Source of the DNA: an uncultured Bacilli bacterium
Lineage (GTDB): Bacteria > Bacillota_I > Bacilli_A > RF39 > UBA660
NCBI GenBank assembly: GCA_934183165.1
Contig: CAKPRZ010000004.1
Location: 1 to 64,000 of the forward strand
Direction: 5' to 3'
Length of the DNA stretch: 64,000 nt
In this document: positions 8,265 through 17,249 of the stretch, one piece after another
Numbering within the stretch: the stretch's first letter is position 1
Layout of the letters: every line of letters starts with the position of its first letter
Program-made: the position numbers and the translations under genes
Notes under the pieces: generated by a model
The model's database searches: none
Told to the model about the DNA's origin: nothing
The model's input: the letters and a program-made list of their open reading frames with translations, nothing else

Positions 8265-11114
8265 ATGAATAATGATTATACTAACAATAATGATTTTAAT
8301 GGAAGCTATACAAATAATCAACCAGGTAGTTATTTTGATGATAATTACAGTAATGATAATGACCCAAAAGATAATTTGGATGACAGTTTATATAATGATG
8401 GTGAGGATAAAAGACCTAAATTAGTAATTATTATAGTAGGAATTGTAGTATTAGTAATTTTGATATTAATATTTATGTTTGCTTGTTCTAAAATAAATAA
8501 GAAAAGTAATAATAACAACTTAAGTAACATTTCAGTTACTAATGGAGAACTAACTCCTTCATTTAATAAAGGTAATTTAGAATACGCAGTTGCAGCAAGT
8601 GAAGATATAGTTTCAATATCATGTAGTAGTGAAAGTTCTAAAGCAACAACTGAAGGATGCAATAAAAGAATTTATTTAACTGATACATGCATCGAACATA
8701 AAATTATAGTTAGAGCCCAGGATAAATCAGTAAAAGAATATAAATTAAATATTTGTAAGCAAGATAAGAATGCTCCAATTATTAAGAATGTAGTTTTATC
8801 TCCTAATGGTTATAGTAAAAATGAGGTAAAAGTTACAGTAGATGTTGAAAGTGTTTCTCCTTTACATGATGAAGCATACAGCATGGATGGTGGAATTACT
8901 TGGCAAAAGGAAAATGTATTTACTTTGACTGAAAATAAAAAAATAGAAATTAAAGTAAGAAATGTAAATAATACTGAAAGTGCGGTAGTGGAAAAGGAAA
9001 TAAATACTATTGATAAAACTAATCCTACTGTAAAAGTTTCTGGAAGTATAAATAGTGGAAGTTCTACATATTCAAATGTTGAATTAAATGCAGAAGTTGA
9101 TCCACAGTCAACGTTAAGTGGCTATAAATATCAATGGTATAGAGGAAATAGTAAAATAAAAGGTGCGACACAATCGACTTATTTAGCAACAAGTAGTGGA
9201 ACATATAAAGTGGTTGTAACAACTGGTGCTGGAAATTCTGCTACTTCTAATAAATATGTAGTTAATAAAAAGAGTAGTGGAGGATCATCTGGTAATAATG
9301 GTAATAATTCAAATAACTATTCTATTAAAATTAACGCAGTAAAAGGCAATCCAAGTAATTGGACAAGTCAAGATGTAACTTTATCAATAAATGCACAAGC
9401 TAGCAAAGGATTACACAGTAGTGCTTATTCATTTGATGGAGGTAAGACATATCAAAAAAGCAATAGTAAAAAATTCAGTAAAAATCAAACTGTTAATATA
9501 GTTGTAAGAGATAAAAATGGAAATAAAACAACATGGAAAGTAGAAATAAATAAGATTGATAAAACGACACCAAATGTAAGTATAAGTGGAAGTCATTATA
9601 TAGGAAACACTTTAACAGCAAATGTAAAGCCTAATAGTTGTGCTAGTGGTTATAAATATCAGTGGTATGAGAATGGAACAGCTATTAGTGGTGCTACAAG
9701 TAAAACATATAAAACTAATAAAGTTGGTACATATAAAGTTATTGTAACAACAGGCGCTGGTAAATCGGGAAGTGCTAGTGTTTCCGTATCTAATAAAGTA
9801 ACAGCTAGTGTTTCTATAAAAAGTAGTGTTACAAGCGGCAAATGGACTAATCAAAATGTTAAATTAACAGCTAGTATTACTAATGGTAGTGCTTCACGAT
9901 ATGAATGGTATAAAAATAATAGTAAATATTCTGCTTGTACTACTAATACTTGTACTATTTCATCTGATCAAGAGGCAACCTACAAAGTAAGAGCAATTAC
10001 AACGTCTGGGGATACAACTACTTTTTCTGGAGTTATTTCTGTTAAGGTAGATAAAAAAAAGCCACAATTGGAACTTAAATTAACACTAGGAAGTTATGAT
10101 GGTTCAAAGTATACTCCAGGGTCAGTAGCTAGTAAGGCAGTTTACGTTTCAGCCGTTGCACGAGATAATATGAAAATGGATAATATGCTTTTCCAATACT
10201 TAGCGAGTGATTCTAAAAATAATCAATGGTATAGTCATCCAACTAAAGCATGGTCAAGTTCTACTATAAGTGGTAAGAGTGCTTATTCAAAAGTATATTT
10301 TAATGATAATACTACATATCCATTTGTAGTAAGAGCAACTGATGCTGCTGGTAATTATACAGATGTTAAAGCAACTATTATTATAAACAAAAATCAATCA
10401 ACACCTACACCTGAAGTTAATTTGAAGGCTCCAACAATAGCATTAAGTCATAGTAGTAATTTTAATGTTCCATATACTGGAAATATAACATTTACTTTAA
10501 AAAATACTAATTCTGTTGGAACTTTGCAATACAAATTAGGTAATGGAAGTTGGACAAACTATTCAGGCAAAGCAACTACATTATTGAGTAGTACTGGATC
10601 ACAAACAGTACATGCAAGGGTATCATATAACGGAAAAACATCAAGTGAGGCTAAATCAACAGGTTATTGTAACAAAGATATTCCAACACAGGATAGAAAT
10701 AATAATGGTGTAGATTCAGGTAATAAATGTTGGTTCCAATTAACTATGAAACATAATGGTTCATCATTGCCAAGTGGTGTTACCAAAAATAGATATTATT
10801 ATGCATATTGGAAGGCAACTCCAACCAATGATACTTCAAATAAATATTGGAATACAAGTGGTTATGAATCAAAATTAAGAAAGGAATGTGGTTATTATCC
10901 ACCACAGGGAGTAAAAATATTTGATTCAAAAAGTTCAAATGTCACAACAAAGCTTTATCAGAAATCTTCTAAGCAATATTATTGTTTTGCAATAAAAGAA
11001 TATAGAGCAAATGATATTACTTCTGTTAACCGCTGGAAAGTATGGTATAAAATGTCAAATACAGGAGCAACATGTTCTGCATCAGCTTATACTAGTCAAA
11101 AATATGATGGGTAA
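8265..11114 (+). CDS. Membrane-anchored surface protein with cadherin-like and Ig-like domains
   Basis: 949 residues. A polar Asn/Asp-rich cytoplasmic tail (1-50) is followed by one membrane segment (about 53-73), so the rest is outside. Residues about 85-165 look like a cadherin-like beta-sandwich domain (ISVTNGELTPSFNKG). Two long duplicated units follow, each with a DGG-x-TW/TYQK strand, an INxIDKTxPxVxVSG linker and a GYKYQWY Ig-like segment; a third diverged YEWY unit comes next. The C-terminal about 200 residues hold several aromatics and cysteines (CGYYPPQG, YYCFAIKEY) and may be the binding part. No LPXTG signal. Likely adhesion or envelope function; the ligand cannot be told. Confidence 0.75.
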   Translation: MNNDYTNNNDFNGSYTNNQPGSYFDDNYSNDNDPKDNLDDSLYNDGEDKRPKLVIIIVGIVVLVILILIFMFACSKINKKSNNNNLSNISVTNGELTPSFNKGNLEYAVAASEDIVSISCSSESSKATTEGCNKRIYLTDTCIEHKIIVRAQDKSVKEYKLNICKQDKNAPIIKNVVLSPNGYSKNEVKVTVDVESVSPLHDEAYSMDGGITWQKENVFTLTENKKIEIKVRNVNNTESAVVEKEINTIDKTNPTVKVSGSINSGSSTYSNVELNAEVDPQSTLSGYKYQWYRGNSKIKGATQSTYLATSSGTYKVVVTTGAGNSATSNKYVVNKKSSGGSSGNNGNNSNNYSIKINAVKGNPSNWTSQDVTLSINAQASKGLHSSAYSFDGGKTYQKSNSKKFSKNQTVNIVVRDKNGNKTTWKVEINKIDKTTPNVSISGSHYIGNTLTANVKPNSCASGYKYQWYENGTAISGATSKTYKTNKVGTYKVIVTTGAGKSGSASVSVSNKVTASVSIKSSVTSGKWTNQNVKLTASITNGSASRYEWYKNNSKYSACTTNTCTISSDQEATYKVRAITTSGDTTTFSGVISVKVDKKKPQLELKLTLGSYDGSKYTPGSVASKAVYVSAVARDNMKMDNMLFQYLASDSKNNQWYSHPTKAWSSSTISGKSAYSKVYFNDNTTYPFVVRATDAAGNYTDVKATIIINKNQSTPTPEVNLKAPTIALSHSSNFNVPYTGNITFTLKNTNSVGTLQYKLGNGSWTNYSGKATTLLSSTGSQTVHARVSYNGKTSSEAKSTGYCNKDIPTQDRNNNGVDSGNKCWFQLTMKHNGSSLPSGVTKNRYYYAYWKATPTNDTSNKYWNTSGYESKLRKECGYYPPQGVKIFDSKSSNVTTKLYQKSSKQYYCFAIKEYRANDITSVNRWKVWYKMSNTGATCSASAYTSQKYDG

Positions 11115-11115
11115 C

Positions 11116-11140
11116 AAAAAAGCACATTGTGCTTTTTTTT
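11116..11140 (+). terminator. Terminator of the surface protein gene
   Basis: AAAAAAGCAC pairs with GTGCTTTTTT around ATT, ending in T8. Confidence 0.85.
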
Positions 11141-11152
11141 ATTAAAAAAACA

Positions 11153-11161
11153 TGATATAAT
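11153..11161 (+). promoter_or_regulatory. Promoter of the OLE-like RNA
   Basis: TGA-TATAAT extended -10 just after the preceding terminator. Transcription would start near 11168, at the 5' end of the predicted RNA. Confidence 0.6.
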
Positions 11162-11167
11162 GTCATA

Positions 11168-11745
11168 GAAATGGCGCATTATTCTAGTCAATACATTATT
11201 ACGAAGACGAGGGTAAAATATCGTTAAATAGCATACCTGTGAAGCGTCTGGTGTTTGCTTTATGTGCCCAACATAGGGTGAATGCTGGATTTGAAGAATC
11301 TATGGGCGATCGTAATGGCATACGGCAACCGACCCATTTATTCGTGGAGACCTATTCTTGTGGGAAGATCTTTGGATACTTCTTACGACTTAGGATTAAA
11401 CCTATTTTGTAGTGAAAGCTATGGATAGAGTAGCTAGACTTGAGTGATAATAGGGAATAGAGACAACTAAAATTTGGCGTACACCATTATTTTAGTATCG
11501 CTACTTGAAACTATTATTGCAAAAAAGTATAAGTAATAGGTGGTATTGTTGGGGAAAACCTCTAGAATGTAGATTGATATAGGATTGCAGTGTGCACTAA
11601 GTGGCAATCAAGTCATAGATAAGGAGACTTACTATTTATTCTTTTAAAAGGGAACTGCTATACTGGTAACAGTAAGTAAGAATAAGGGAAATCCAACTTG
11701 ACCTAAGGTACAAGGTTTACTATATTAATGCCATTTCATTAATAT
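11168..11745 (+). ncRNA. ole: OLE RNA (ornate large extremophilic RNA) candidate
   Basis: A stretch of about 580 bases with no usable reading frame, clearly richer in G and C than its surroundings and full of inverted repeats. It starts after a promoter and ends in a perfect 9-bp hairpin (ATATTAATG / CATTAATAT, 11722-11745) that touches the ribosome-binding site of an oapA-like gene. ATGGCGCATTA near 11171 can also pair with TAATGCCAT near 11725, closing the molecule end to end. Known OLE RNAs are about 600 nt, lie directly upstream of oapA, and bind the OapA membrane protein. Length, position and neighbour all fit. RNase P and tmRNA were considered and do not fit. I could not run a covariance search. 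Confidence 0.75.
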
Positions 11746-11754
11746 GGTGATTAT

Positions 11755-12342
11755 ATGAATAAGAAAACTTATAAAGAAAAATACTCAAAAAAAGTGGATA
11801 AAAAGAAAATTAGTAATAAAAAAAATGTTGATCTACATTGGATTTTGACAATTACTATCACTGCTTTTTTGATATCAATGCTTTTTTCATTTTTATCGGA
11901 ATCTATAATATCTAATGTAGGTGCTGTTGTTAGTGTATTGTTATTAATTATTGTTATTTTGATAGGCGTTATGTTTGATATGATTGGAATAAGCGTTACA
12001 GTTGCTGATATCAAGACATTTAATTCGATGGCTACTAAAAGAGTTAAAGGTGCATCTTTAGCAGTTAAATTCATTAAGAATGCCGAAAAGTTGTCTAGTT
12101 TTTGCAATGATGTTATTGGTGATATTTGTGGAATAATTAGTGGAGCTCTTGCTTCTTCTATTTCTGTAATATTAGTAAACAAATTTAATTTGAATTTACT
12201 CGCTACAACCCTTGCTACAACGGGAGTAGTAGCGTCATTAACTATAGGGGGAAAAGCCTTAGGAAAAGGATTTGCAATTAACAAAAGTAATGTTATTTTA
12301 TATCATTTTTCTAAAGTTGTATCAATTTTTTATGGAAGGTAA
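11755..12342 (+). CDS. oapA: OapA-like OLE-associated membrane protein
   Basis: 195 residues. A basic N-terminus (1-28) is followed by membrane segments at about 30-52, 58-80, then a central loop, and about 118-140 and 145-170. The central region holds NDVIGDICG, a DxxxD motif like the conserved one I recall for OapA. OapA proteins are about 190 residues, form a membrane complex with OLE RNA, and have been linked to magnesium, cold and alcohol stress in Halalkalibacterium. The ribosome-binding site GGTGATT begins one base after the OLE hairpin. The next gene starts 8 bases after this one ends. Confidence 0.75.
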   Translation: MNKKTYKEKYSKKVDKKKISNKKNVDLHWILTITITAFLISMLFSFLSESIISNVGAVVSVLLLIIVILIGVMFDMIGISVTVADIKTFNSMATKRVKGASLAVKFIKNAEKLSSFCNDVIGDICGIISGALASSISVILVNKFNLNLLATTLATTGVVASLTIGGKALGKGFAINKSNVILYHFSKVVSIFYGR

Positions 12343-12350
12343 GTAGTAAA

Positions 12351-12926
12351 ATGAAAAAGAAGTTATTAGTAAGTATTATTATTTTATCTATTATTGCTAT
12401 CTTATTGGGTAGTATTATAGGAATAAAAAGAATTATCAAAAGTTATAAACTTGATCAAAAAACAACTGGTGAAATAGTATCAAAAATAAACAATGAATAT
12501 TCTGATTTTGAGAGTAAAATTAGTAATTATAATAAAGATTTAACTGAACTTATAGAAATATTAAATACTAGTTCGTATTATCAAAAAATTTATAAAAATC
12601 AAGAAAAAATAATAAATTTATTAGATAGAGTAACAAAAGAAGTAAAAGAACTATCTTCTTATAATATTTTAAAAGAAAATTGTAATTTGAAATTCGCTGA
12701 TGGAAAAGCATCAAGAGCCTGTAAATCTTTTTCTCAAACATATGAAAAAAGTGTTAATGTTTATGTTGACGTAGTAATTGCTTATAATGATATGGTATCT
12801 AAAGTTAATGAGTTAGATGTTTCAAAAGAGAAGATTCAAACTTATGAAGGTTACTTTAAAAATTATATTGATTATAATAGTGATGGTAAATTTTTAGGAA
12901 AAGGAATAAAAGCAGGTGAGGAGTAA
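12351..12926 (+). CDS. Small membrane-anchored helical protein, unknown function
   Basis: 191 residues with a single N-terminal membrane segment (about 5-27) and an extracytoplasmic charged, helical region with coiled-coil character (about 35-110). Two cysteines (NCNL and RACKS) may form a disulfide outside the cell. I do not recognise a family. It lies 8 bases after oapA and 2 bases before the glycosidase gene, so it is very likely co-transcribed with the OLE RNA. It could also be an unprocessed secreted protein. Confidence 0.7.
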   Translation: MKKKLLVSIIILSIIAILLGSIIGIKRIIKSYKLDQKTTGEIVSKINNEYSDFESKISNYNKDLTELIEILNTSSYYQKIYKNQEKIINLLDRVTKEVKELSSYNILKENCNLKFADGKASRACKSFSQTYEKSVNVYVDVVIAYNDMVSKVNELDVSKEKIQTYEGYFKNYIDYNSDGKFLGKGIKAGEE

Positions 12927-12928
12927 TT

Positions 12929-14173
12929 ATGAAAAGGGATAAAGGACGAAAACTATTATTAATAGGGTTATTGTTATTACCAATCACAGCTTGTTTATTT
13001 GTTGTATCCTTATTTAGTAGTGAACTAATTAATAAAACTTTAAAAATTGTGATGTTAATACTGTCTGTTATATTTTTAATTTTTATAATAAGTGGAATTA
13101 TAGTTTCCTTTAAACAAAAAAATAGAAAACTTAAAAAAGTTTTTAGAGTCATTTTGATACTTTTCTTTTTGTTTTACTATGTTGGTGCAACCGGAGTGAT
13201 GGTCTTACTTTATGGTCCAAATCATAAGTTTAGAAACTGGCTTATAACTTCTGCTATGACTACTATGAATCATCAGTACTTTGCAACATGGTTTTATAAT
13301 GAAACAACAGTTAATGAGGTTTTAAATAATAATGTTGTTGTTGAAATTAAGGAAGAAACAAATCAAAATTTGGTTACAGTTGGTAATATTAATTTTAATA
13401 AAGTTATATATAAAAATGAATATGATGAAGAAGTATTGACTAAAGACGATGATAATGATTTATATAAAATAATAGATATTAAAAGAGATGGTTATAGAGG
13501 AAAACTAGCAGTAATCTATGATCCATCAAAAGTTAAAGTTGGAACAGCTAAGAAAATAGGAAAAGATTTAAAAGTAAATAGTGGACAATATTTAATAGAT
13601 ATAACAAAAAGATATAATGCTGTTATTGGAGTTAATGCTAGTGGATTTGTTGATCCTGGTTATAATAGTACAGGAGGAGTACCAAGAGGTTTTGTTATAT
13701 CAGAAGGTAAATTGGTTGTTGATAATGTTTGGGGTCGTAATTATGGTGGCTTAGTAGGCTTTGATAAAAATAATAAATTGGTTTTATCTACTAGTATGAC
13801 CGCTAAACAAGCTTTGGCAAATGGAATTAGGGACGCTGTTCAATATGGTCCATATTTAGTTGTTAATGGTAAATCATCATATGTTAAAGGTAATGGTGGA
13901 TGGGGAATTGCTCCTAGAACTGCAATTGGTCAAAGAGATGATGGAATAGTTTTACTTTTAACAATAGACGGAAGACAAACTGCCTCTTTAGGTGCTGATA
14001 TGGGTGATATGGCACAAATAATGATTGATTATGGTGCTGTTAATGCCGCTAATATGGATGGTGGTACTTCAACTGCTATGGCATTAAACAGCAAATTAAT
14101 TTCTAATCCTAGAAATGGTGGATTTCAGCCAAAAACAAGGCCAATACCTGATGCTTGGATTGTCGTTAAATAA
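12929..14173 (+). CDS. Membrane protein with phosphodiester glycosidase (NAGPA) domain
   Basis: 414 residues. Three membrane segments near the N-terminus (about 10-30, 37-58, 70-90) anchor an outside catalytic domain (about 170-410). The domain has the marks of the phosphodiester glycosidase family: IGVNASGFVDPG, GVPRGFVISEGKLVV, PRTAIGQRDDGIVLLLTIDG and NAANMDGGTSTAMAL. In human NAGPA this fold removes GlcNAc from a phosphodiester; bacterial members are thought to act on cell-wall or exopolysaccharide phosphodiesters. It is the last gene of the OLE-oapA transcript and is a paralogue of the gene at 18700-19704. Confidence 0.85.
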   Translation: MKRDKGRKLLLIGLLLLPITACLFVVSLFSSELINKTLKIVMLILSVIFLIFIISGIIVSFKQKNRKLKKVFRVILILFFLFYYVGATGVMVLLYGPNHKFRNWLITSAMTTMNHQYFATWFYNETTVNEVLNNNVVVEIKEETNQNLVTVGNINFNKVIYKNEYDEEVLTKDDDNDLYKIIDIKRDGYRGKLAVIYDPSKVKVGTAKKIGKDLKVNSGQYLIDITKRYNAVIGVNASGFVDPGYNSTGGVPRGFVISEGKLVVDNVWGRNYGGLVGFDKNNKLVLSTSMTAKQALANGIRDAVQYGPYLVVNGKSSYVKGNGGWGIAPRTAIGQRDDGIVLLLTIDGRQTASLGADMGDMAQIMIDYGAVNAANMDGGTSTAMALNSKLISNPRNGGFQPKTRPIPDAWIVVK

Positions 14174-14197
14174 AAGTTGAAAATCAACTTTTTTTTT
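14172..14197 (+). terminator. Terminator of the OLE-oapA operon
   Basis: AAAAGTTGA pairs with TCAACTTTT and ends in a run of nine Ts. Confidence 0.85.
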
Positions 14198-14205
14198 GTT
14201 ATAAT
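14177..14205 (+). promoter_or_regulatory. LCP gene promoter overlapping the terminator
   Basis: TTGAAA (14177-14182), 17 bases, then TATAAT (14200-14205) with an extended TG at 14197-14198. The -35 box lies in the stem and loop of the preceding terminator. Confidence 0.7.
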
Positions 14206-14231
14206 TTTTATTGATAATAGGAGGCTATTTT

Positions 14232-16379
14232 ATGGCTACAAAAAAGAAAAAAAGAATAAATTTTAGGCTTATATTTGCTTTAATAATAAATATTGTGTTA
14301 ATTGCTAGTGGAGGATATTTAGTATCTTATATTATTAAACTAAATGATATTGAAAATACTTTACGATTACTTTTTTCAATACTATTTTGTATTATTATGT
14401 TATTACTTGTTATTTTTAACTTGAAATTCAGTTCAAAATCAAAAAAAATCAAATATGGATTTTCGATATTATTTACATTACTTATAATAGCAGTTTCTAT
14501 TTTTGCTAATTATAATTTGAGTAAAGTATTTACAACACTTAATAAATTAACTAGTAAAAATGAGACAGTATCTATTAGTTTAGTAACATTGAAAAGCAAT
14601 AATATTGCTTCTGCAGAAAAGGTTCCAAAGAATGAAAAAATCGCATCGATATCTTCTGAGGTTGTAAGTCAAATTGACGAATTAACAAGTGGTTTTTTTA
14701 AAAAATATAATATTATAAATGAAATTTCTTACTATGATGGATATTTAGAGATTTTTAGTGATTTATTTGAAGGAAAAATTAAATATGCATTTTTACCTGT
14801 TGATTATGAAACGATTTTATCATCTCATGAAAAGTATTCTGGTGATGGGGATAAATTAAAATCACTTGCTAGTTATGAGATAAAACAAAAGGCAGAACAA
14901 ACAAAACAAAAAAGTGTTTTAGAGCCATTTACAGTATTGTTAATGGGTGTAGATACGTTATCTTCATCATATAATGCTGATACTCTTTTGGTTGTTACAT
15001 TTAACCCTAAAACATTATCTGCTACTATGCTTAGTATTCCACGTGATACTTATACAACTATTGCATGTACTAATAAAAAACACAAAATCAATTCATCTGG
15101 TTGGAGTGGTGATAAATGTGTAATTAAAACAGTTGAATCTTATATAGGTATTGATATAGATTATTATTTTAAAGTTAACTTCAAGGGTGTTGTTGAACTG
15201 GTTGATTTACTTGGTGGTGTTGAAGTAGATGTGCCTTATTCATTCTGCGAACAAAATAGTAGCCGTAAATGGGGTAAAAACACAATTTATGTTGATAAAG
15301 GAGTACACAAATTAAATGGAGAACAAGCTTTAGCGCTTACTAGAAATAGACATTATTGGCCTAATAAATGTAGTAAAAAATATACAACTGAAGGAGTAAG
15401 AAGCGACTTTACTAGAGGACAAAATCAACAATTAGTGTTTAAAGCAATGTTAAATGAAGTAAAGAAAATAAATAATATTAATACAATATATAAAATGTTA
15501 GATTCACTTGGTAATAATATGGTTACTAATATGTCAACAGATACAATTTTATCTTTATATAATGTTGGAAAAGAAATATTAATAAAAATGAATTCAGGTG
15601 ATAGAGATATATCACAGTTGATTAATATTCAAAAACTTAAATTTACAAGTTATACAAAAACTATAAGAGTAGGCAATTTAAATTTATCTATGGTTATAAA
15701 TCATGATAATAGTGTTAAAGTAGTAACTGATGCTATGAAAGTTAATTTGGGTTTAAAAGAAGCAAAAGTTATTAAAACGTTTGAATTTGATATAAATAAT
15801 GGATATGAAGAAACGGTTATAGGTAGTAAAGTGTATGGGGGAAGTACTATAGATACTGATGATAATGAGGCTTTATTACCTAACTTCGTTAGTAAAACTG
15901 CTGACTATGTAGAAGAGTGGTGTAATAAAAACAATGTAAAACTAAGAATACAATACAAAAATGTAACTAGTGCTAGGTATTCTGATGGAGAAGTTCTATC
16001 ACAAACAATAAAGCCTAACACAAGGATTTCTAGTATTAAAACATTAAGTATAACAGTTGCAAAAGTAACAGAAGAAATAGAAAAAGATGAACAACAGGAA
16101 CCGGTAAAAGAAACGTTTACCTATAAAAAATGTTTGGAAGAATCGTATAAAAATGATTCAAGATGTTTAGTTTCAAATTATGTTGGTAAAGATCTTTCAG
16201 TATTTAAATCTTGGATAAATAAAATTAATTTGGGACTTAAAGTTGATTATATAGAAAACAGTAAATCTGATAAACCAGCTAATACTATAATTAGTCAGAA
16301 TATTTCAGGAGTTAGCATATATGAGTTAAATAATAGTGGTAATGTTTTAGAAATAACATACTCTACAAAAGAAGGATAA
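14232..16379 (+). CDS. LytR-CpsA-Psr (LCP) family ligase with PASTA-like repeats
   Basis: Predicted to move teichoic acid or polysaccharide from a lipid carrier to peptidoglycan. An upstream in-frame ATG at 14211 is rejected because the AGGAGG ribosome-binding site (14219-14224) serves the ATG at 14232, giving 715 residues. Three N-terminal membrane segments (about 12-32, 38-60, 67-88) precede the LCP domain (about 233-400) with LLMGVD, ADTLLVVTFNPKT, LSIPRDTY, LVDLLGGVEVDVP and ALALTRNRH. Two C-terminal PASTA-like modules (about 545-610 and 640-712) are unusual for this family and may bind peptidoglycan. Single gene with its own promoter and terminator. Confidence 0.9.
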   Translation: MATKKKKRINFRLIFALIINIVLIASGGYLVSYIIKLNDIENTLRLLFSILFCIIMLLLVIFNLKFSSKSKKIKYGFSILFTLLIIAVSIFANYNLSKVFTTLNKLTSKNETVSISLVTLKSNNIASAEKVPKNEKIASISSEVVSQIDELTSGFFKKYNIINEISYYDGYLEIFSDLFEGKIKYAFLPVDYETILSSHEKYSGDGDKLKSLASYEIKQKAEQTKQKSVLEPFTVLLMGVDTLSSSYNADTLLVVTFNPKTLSATMLSIPRDTYTTIACTNKKHKINSSGWSGDKCVIKTVESYIGIDIDYYFKVNFKGVVELVDLLGGVEVDVPYSFCEQNSSRKWGKNTIYVDKGVHKLNGEQALALTRNRHYWPNKCSKKYTTEGVRSDFTRGQNQQLVFKAMLNEVKKINNINTIYKMLDSLGNNMVTNMSTDTILSLYNVGKEILIKMNSGDRDISQLINIQKLKFTSYTKTIRVGNLNLSMVINHDNSVKVVTDAMKVNLGLKEAKVIKTFEFDINNGYEETVIGSKVYGGSTIDTDDNEALLPNFVSKTADYVEEWCNKNNVKLRIQYKNVTSARYSDGEVLSQTIKPNTRISSIKTLSITVAKVTEEIEKDEQQEPVKETFTYKKCLEESYKNDSRCLVSNYVGKDLSVFKSWINKINLGLKVDYIENSKSDKPANTIISQNISGVSIYELNNSGNVLEITYSTKEG

Positions 16380-16380
16380 A

Positions 16381-16408
16381 AAAAGTACTGATAAATTTCA
16401 GTACTTTT
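16381..16408. terminator. Shared bidirectional terminator
   Basis: AAAAGTACTGA pairs perfectly with TCAGTACTTTT around a 6-base loop. It lies between the converging LCP gene and the minus-strand gene at 16415. Confidence 0.85.
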
Positions 16409-16414
16409 AAAATG

Positions 16415-17041
16415 TTATTTTAAATTGCTTGCTTTTACAACTTCCATTGTTTTATCGTTTTTAGCTACAACAACTTGATATTTGCTTGGATAACCTAAAT
16501 CCTTTTTATATTTTATATCCATATCAATATAATATGCATCGGATAATGTCTGTTTGTTATATTTAAAACTATTTTTGTTTGTTTTACTAATGGTTACTTC
16601 AATAACTTCTGGTAATTCTTGTTTTCTATCACCATATACGTTACTTTGTATAGAACTATACATTCCACTCTGTGCTATTGATATAAAATCATCTTGATAA
16701 CTTTTATATACGAATTGGATACCACCAATATCACTACTTGTTAATTTATTTGATAAAGTAAATAAGTCAGTTACAAATAATTGGGCAACTTTTTTTGCGT
16801 AATCTTCTTCAACAACTGGATTCTTTTGTAAAATGTCTTTTAATTCATCAAATAGTGATTTCATATATTTTGTAGAATTGCTTTTTAAACTATAATCGTA
16901 GTTACTAATGTTATCTACTACAGTTACTTTTTTTCCACTACCTGTTGTTTCCTTTAATCTAGTATAAATTATATAACTTGTTCCTATAAACAGTATTATA
17001 ATAACTAATATTATTATTACTTTAAATATCTTCTTTCCCAT
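16415..17041 (-). CDS. Membrane-anchored extracytoplasmic protein, unknown function
   Basis: 208 residues: one N-terminal membrane segment (about 4-26), then a linker rich in Ser and Asn and a mixed alpha-beta domain (about 60-208). The pattern LFVTDLFTLSNKLTSSDIGG, followed by paired strands ending in KYQVVVAKNDKTMEVVKA, recalls small NTF2-like folds, but I cannot confirm this. The start follows a GGTGATA ribosome-binding site. It is the only minus-strand gene in this envelope block and has its own promoter. Confidence 0.65.
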   Translation of the reverse strand: MGKKIFKVIIILVIIILFIGTSYIIYTRLKETTGSGKKVTVVDNISNYDYSLKSNSTKYMKSLFDELKDILQKNPVVEEDYAKKVAQLFVTDLFTLSNKLTSSDIGGIQFVYKSYQDDFISIAQSGMYSSIQSNVYGDRKQELPEVIEVTISKTNKNSFKYNKQTLSDAYYIDMDIKYKKDLGYPSKYQVVVAKNDKTMEVVKASNLK

Positions 17042-17056
17042 TATATCACCATATAA

Positions 17057-17085
17057 ATTCTAACATATATAATATTTATTTTCAA
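17057..17085 (-). promoter_or_regulatory. Promoter of the minus-strand membrane protein
   Basis: On the minus strand TTGAAA (17080-17085), 17 bases, then TAGAAT (17057-17062), 16 bases before the start codon. The rest of the 208-base gap to the next gene shows two GAATAAAG copies but no clear second promoter. Confidence 0.6.
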
Positions 17086-17249
17086 TTTAAATTCTTTTTT
17101 GTTAGTAATAAAATTAATTTGAATTTATTGTATAGGCTTGAATAAAGCAGTTGATTTATGATAGAATTTATAATTGTAAGATAGATATTTGTATTAATTT
17201 GTCGAATTTGAATAAAGAGGGTAATTAAAATAGGTTTAGGAGTGATTTT

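Noticed and set aside
9612..9854. Minus-strand frames inside the surface protein gene
   Set aside because: Low-complexity antisense of Ser/Thr-rich repeats, no start signals.
11168..11745. RNase P RNA or tmRNA
   Set aside because: No recognisable RNase P core or tmRNA ends, and the length and oapA-like neighbour fit OLE better.
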